Below, piece after piece: positions 61,818 through 64,000 of a stretch of 64,000 nucleotides of DNA. Source of the stretch: Undibacterium cyanobacteriorum (lineage in GTDB: Bacteria > Pseudomonadota > Gammaproteobacteria > Burkholderiales > Burkholderiaceae_D); contig NZ_CP133720.1 of NCBI RefSeq assembly GCF_031326225.1, forward strand, positions 372,001-436,000, written 5' to 3'. Made by a program: the position numbers and the translations under genes. The notes under the pieces are model-generated. The model made no database searches. It saw only the letters and a program-made list of their open reading frames with translations, and had not been told where the DNA came from. Every line of letters starts with the position of its first letter. Positions within the stretch are counted from its first letter, which is position 1.

Positions 61818-63152
61818 ATGAAACAGTTAACTCAAGAAGATGCAAAACGCATCAGTGATAAAGTTTTGTCGTATTCGAAAGCGGATGAATGCACTGTCCA
61901 ACTCAATGGTAACCGGACGGGCAATATTCGTTATGCGCGCAATGCGGTATCGACTTCGGGCGTAGTGGAAGATACTCAATTAGTGGTGGCAGTCGCCTTT
62001 GGCAAGAAGCAAGGTATTGCGACGATTAATGAGTTTGATGATAAATCATTGGAAAAGGTGGTGCGTCGTGCGGAAGATCTTGCACGTCTGGCGCCGGAGA
62101 ATCCAGAGTTCATGTCCGCAGTCGAAAAACAAACATACAAAGCGACACCAACCTTCGTACAAAAGACGGCCGATATCGATCCTGAATTCCGTGCTCAAGT
62201 AGCAGCTTACTCGATTGAGGCATGTAAGAAAAAGAACTTGGTCGCGGCTGGTTTCTTTACGGATGTCAGTGCTTTCACCGCGGGCGCGAATTCCAATGGC
62301 GTGTTTGGTTATCAACGTGAAACGGGGCTCGATTTTACCTGTACCGTTCGTACGGAAGATGGTCGCGGGTCGGGATGGGTGAAGCGTTCGATTGGCGATG
62401 TGAATCGTTTTGACGCGCGCGAAGCGGCCGATGTGGCGATCGAAAAGGCCTTGCGTTCGGTTGATGCAAAAGCCTTGGAACCAGGACGATACACCGTCAT
62501 TTTGGAACCCGCGGCGACTTCGGAATTGATCGGTGTCATGTTAGGGAGTTTTGATGCGCGCTCGGCCGATGAGGGACGCAGTTTCCTGTCGAAAAAAGGT
62601 GGAGGCAATCGTTTGGGGGAAAAGCTGTTCGATGAACAAGTGAACATTTGGGCGGATCCTTGGAACCCAGATGTGCCAGTATTGCCGTGGGATGGTTCGA
62701 TGTTGCCGCGCGAGCGCGTTGACGTGATTAAAAATGGCCGCATTAACGCACTGGAATACTCGCGTTTCTGGGCACAGAAACAAAAAGTTGCGGCGCGTGC
62801 GGGGCATGGCAACATGATTATGGCGGGTACAGACAAATCGACGGAAGAACTGATCGCCAATACCAAGAAAGGCATTCTGGTGACGCGTACTTGGTATATC
62901 CGCATGGTGGACCCACAATCGGTTTTGCTGACTGGTTTGACACGCGATGGCACCTTCTATATCGAAAATGGCAAGATCATGTATCCGGTGAAAAACTTCC
63001 GCTTCAATGAGAGTCCAGTCACGATGTTGAATAATATCGAAGAAGTCGGCAAGCCGGTCGTTATTGCAGGCGACGAAGTCTCATATCAAATGCTGATTCC
63101 AGCAATGAAGGTGCGTGACTTTAATTTCACCTCATTGTCCGATGCGGTTTAA
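61818..63152 (+). CDS. TldE/PmbA-like partner protein
   Basis: 444 aa. TldD/PmbA family without HExxxH: the equivalent position reads VILEPAATSELIGVML, as in TldE, the non-catalytic half of the TldD-TldE heterodimer. Conserved regions are ARNAVSTSGVVEDTQL, GFFTDVSAFTAGANSNGV, DARSADEGRSFLSKKGG and the C-terminal GTFYIENGKIMYPVKNFRFNE. It has no signal peptide (starts MKQLTQEDAKRISDKVL). As its neighbour carries a Tat signal, it may be exported by hitchhiking on copy A (inference), or stay cytosolic. AAGGAAG ribosome site. It lies 12 bp after copy A and 155 bp before copy B. Confidence 0.9.
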   Translation: MKQLTQEDAKRISDKVLSYSKADECTVQLNGNRTGNIRYARNAVSTSGVVEDTQLVVAVAFGKKQGIATINEFDDKSLEKVVRRAEDLARLAPENPEFMSAVEKQTYKATPTFVQKTADIDPEFRAQVAAYSIEACKKKNLVAAGFFTDVSAFTAGANSNGVFGYQRETGLDFTCTVRTEDGRGSGWVKRSIGDVNRFDAREAADVAIEKALRSVDAKALEPGRYTVILEPAATSELIGVMLGSFDARSADEGRSFLSKKGGGNRLGEKLFDEQVNIWADPWNPDVPVLPWDGSMLPRERVDVIKNGRINALEYSRFWAQKQKVAARAGHGNMIMAGTDKSTEELIANTKKGILVTRTWYIRMVDPQSVLLTGLTRDGTFYIENGKIMYPVKNFRFNESPVTMLNNIEEVGKPVVIAGDEVSYQMLIPAMKVRDFNFTSLSDAV

Positions 63153-63215
63153 TTTGGTCTTCGTAAGAACAGCAAAAAAAGGGATTGGGAAGTGTGAGGC
63201 GCTCATACTTCCTTA

Positions 63216-63270
63216 TTCATTGAATGTTCATTGAAAGTTCATTGAATGTTCATTGAATATTCGTTGAATA
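63216..63270 (+). repeat. Five tandem copies of an 11-bp repeat
   Basis: Units TTCATTGAATG, TTCATTGAAAG, TTCATTGAATG, TTCATTGAATA and TTCGTTGAATA run head to tail with no spacer. They lie between the TldE-like gene and copy B of the TldD-like gene. The 11-bp period is close to one helical turn, so a protein could bind each copy on one face of the DNA; slippage could also change the number. Confidence 0.9.
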
Positions 63271-63307
63271 AAGCTTGAACTTGTCATGCAGAGTTTCGGG
63301 GGAGTAC

Positions 63308-64000
63308 ATGGAAAGACGTGAATTTTTAAAGATTGGTGGTATCGCTGCGGGTGGTCTGATGATTCCAGTGTTCGGTAACGCAATTGCGGCCGAGGAACTC
63401 ATGAACCCGATGGCGAAAGCCTTCAAAAAGAAGTTGGCCGACGCTGCTTTGAATGCGGCAACGCAGGCGGGCGCGAGCTACTGTGACGTACGTGTGGGGC
63501 GCTATGTGAATCAATTCATCACCACACGTGATACGCGCGTAGAAAATATCGTGAATAGCGAATCGATGGGCGTTGGGATTCGCGTGATTGCCGGCGGCGC
63601 ATATGGGTTTGCCTCGACCAATCAAATGACGCCTGAGGCAATCGCAGCAACTGCTAAGCAAGCGGTCGCCATCGCGAAGGCGAACGCTAAGTTACAGAGT
63701 GAACCTTTGGTATTGGCGCCAGTGAAAGGTTTGGGTGAAGTGGCATGGGCGACGCCATTTACTAAGGATTGGCGCAAGGTCCCGGTCAAAGAGAAAGCCG
63801 AGATGTTGATTGCAGCCAATCGTGCAGGCCTCGAAGCTGGTGCTAGCTTTATGCAGTCGAACTTATTCCAGGTGAATCAAGAGAAATATTTTGCTTCAAC
63901 CGATGGCTCCTACATTGATCAAGATATTCATCGCCTGTGGGCGCCGATGACGGCCACAGCGGTCGATAAAGCGACCAATAAATTCCGTAGTCGCGAAAGT
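63308..64000 (+). CDS. Tat-signal TldD/PmbA-family metalloprotease, copy B (partial)
   Basis: The 5' 231 codons are present; the gene runs off the window. Twin-arginine signal MERREFLKIGGIAAGGLMIP.. (RREFLK, stronger than copy A), then NAATQAGASYCDVRVGRYVNQ and GVGIRVIAGGAYGFAST, plainly a paralogue of copy A over the whole visible length. The zinc motif lies beyond the edge. A GGGGGAG ribosome site precedes the ATG at 63308. With copy A and the TldE-like gene it makes a three-gene set; a further TldE-like gene may follow outside the window. Confidence 0.9.
   Translation, partial: MERREFLKIGGIAAGGLMIPVFGNAIAAEELMNPMAKAFKKKLADAALNAATQAGASYCDVRVGRYVNQFITTRDTRVENIVNSESMGVGIRVIAGGAYGFASTNQMTPEAIAATAKQAVAIAKANAKLQSEPLVLAPVKGLGEVAWATPFTKDWRKVPVKEKAEMLIAANRAGLEAGASFMQSNLFQVNQEKYFASTDGSYIDQDIHRLWAPMTATAVDKATNKFRSRES

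Noticed and set aside
63216..63270. Tandem repeats as a possible CRISPR array
   Set aside because: Units are 11 bp with no spacers, and no cas gene is present.

Overview
The window looks like chromosome from a betaproteobacterium of the order Burkholderiales, most plausibly an Oxalobacteraceae-type organism. The basis is the gene order rhodanese (YibN-like) / gpmA / envC-like / ctpA / moeB, a GTP-type PEP carboxykinase, a PutA without an N-terminal DNA-binding domain next to a divergent Lrp-type gene, and a fused PabB-PabC protein. This assignment is inference from gene content; no rRNA gene or marker was available for a firm call. I see no tRNA, rRNA, CRISPR array, insertion sequence or prophage. 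Codon use looks even across the window, so it reads as core or shell chromosome rather than an island.

Layout. 1-5.2 kb: a divergently placed membrane rhodanese, then phosphoglycerate mutase, a degenerate LytM (EnvC-like) activator, a C-terminal processing protease and MoeB. 5.1-8.6 kb: fused aminodeoxychorismate synthase/lyase (folate), overlapping moeB tail to tail, and an exported TPR protein. 8.7-13.8 kb: Lrp regulator and PutA (proline catabolism), then a DUF481 outer-membrane protein behind a 20-bp bidirectional terminator. 14.1-15.7 kb: a compact run of lipoprotein, NTF2-like protein and CAP-domain lipoprotein. 15.8-19.0 kb: HD-GYP phosphodiesterase plus PAS histidine kinase. 19.3-26.8 kb: exported amidohydrolase, M64 peptidase with DUF4214 tail, and a large Oar-like TonB-dependent receptor. 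27.5-36.1 kb: cystine symporter (TcyP), 2-hydroxyacid dehydrogenase, PckG, a LysR regulator, riboflavin synthase, and an MFS exporter translationally coupled to a cysteine-rich regulator. 36.3-40.6 kb: PhzF-like protein and exported S41 and M28 peptidases. 40.9-44.1 kb: FKBP isomerase, single-domain asparaginase, lipoprotein, glycosyltransferase. 44.1-60.0 kb: signalling block with MASE1-PAS-GGDEF-EAL, B12/radical SAM protein, small exported protein, response-regulator GGDEF, giant hybrid kinase, adenosine kinase and HAMP-PAS-GGDEF-EAL. 60.2-64.0 kb: a TldD/TldE-like set, in which both TldD-like proteins carry twin-arginine signals and the TldE-like partner carries none; the last gene runs off the window.

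Two themes stand out. First, cyclic-di-GMP: one HD-GYP protein, one response-regulator cyclase, two GGDEF-EAL proteins and two kinases, with the Hpt-bearing hybrid kinase overlapping its probable output cyclase by 4 nt. Second, peptide and protein processing in the envelope: CtpA, S41, M28, M64 and the putatively Tat-exported TldD/TldE cluster. The TldD/TldE cluster is the best candidate for an under-described system. Many intergenic regions also hold long perfect hairpins without a U-tract, listed individually.
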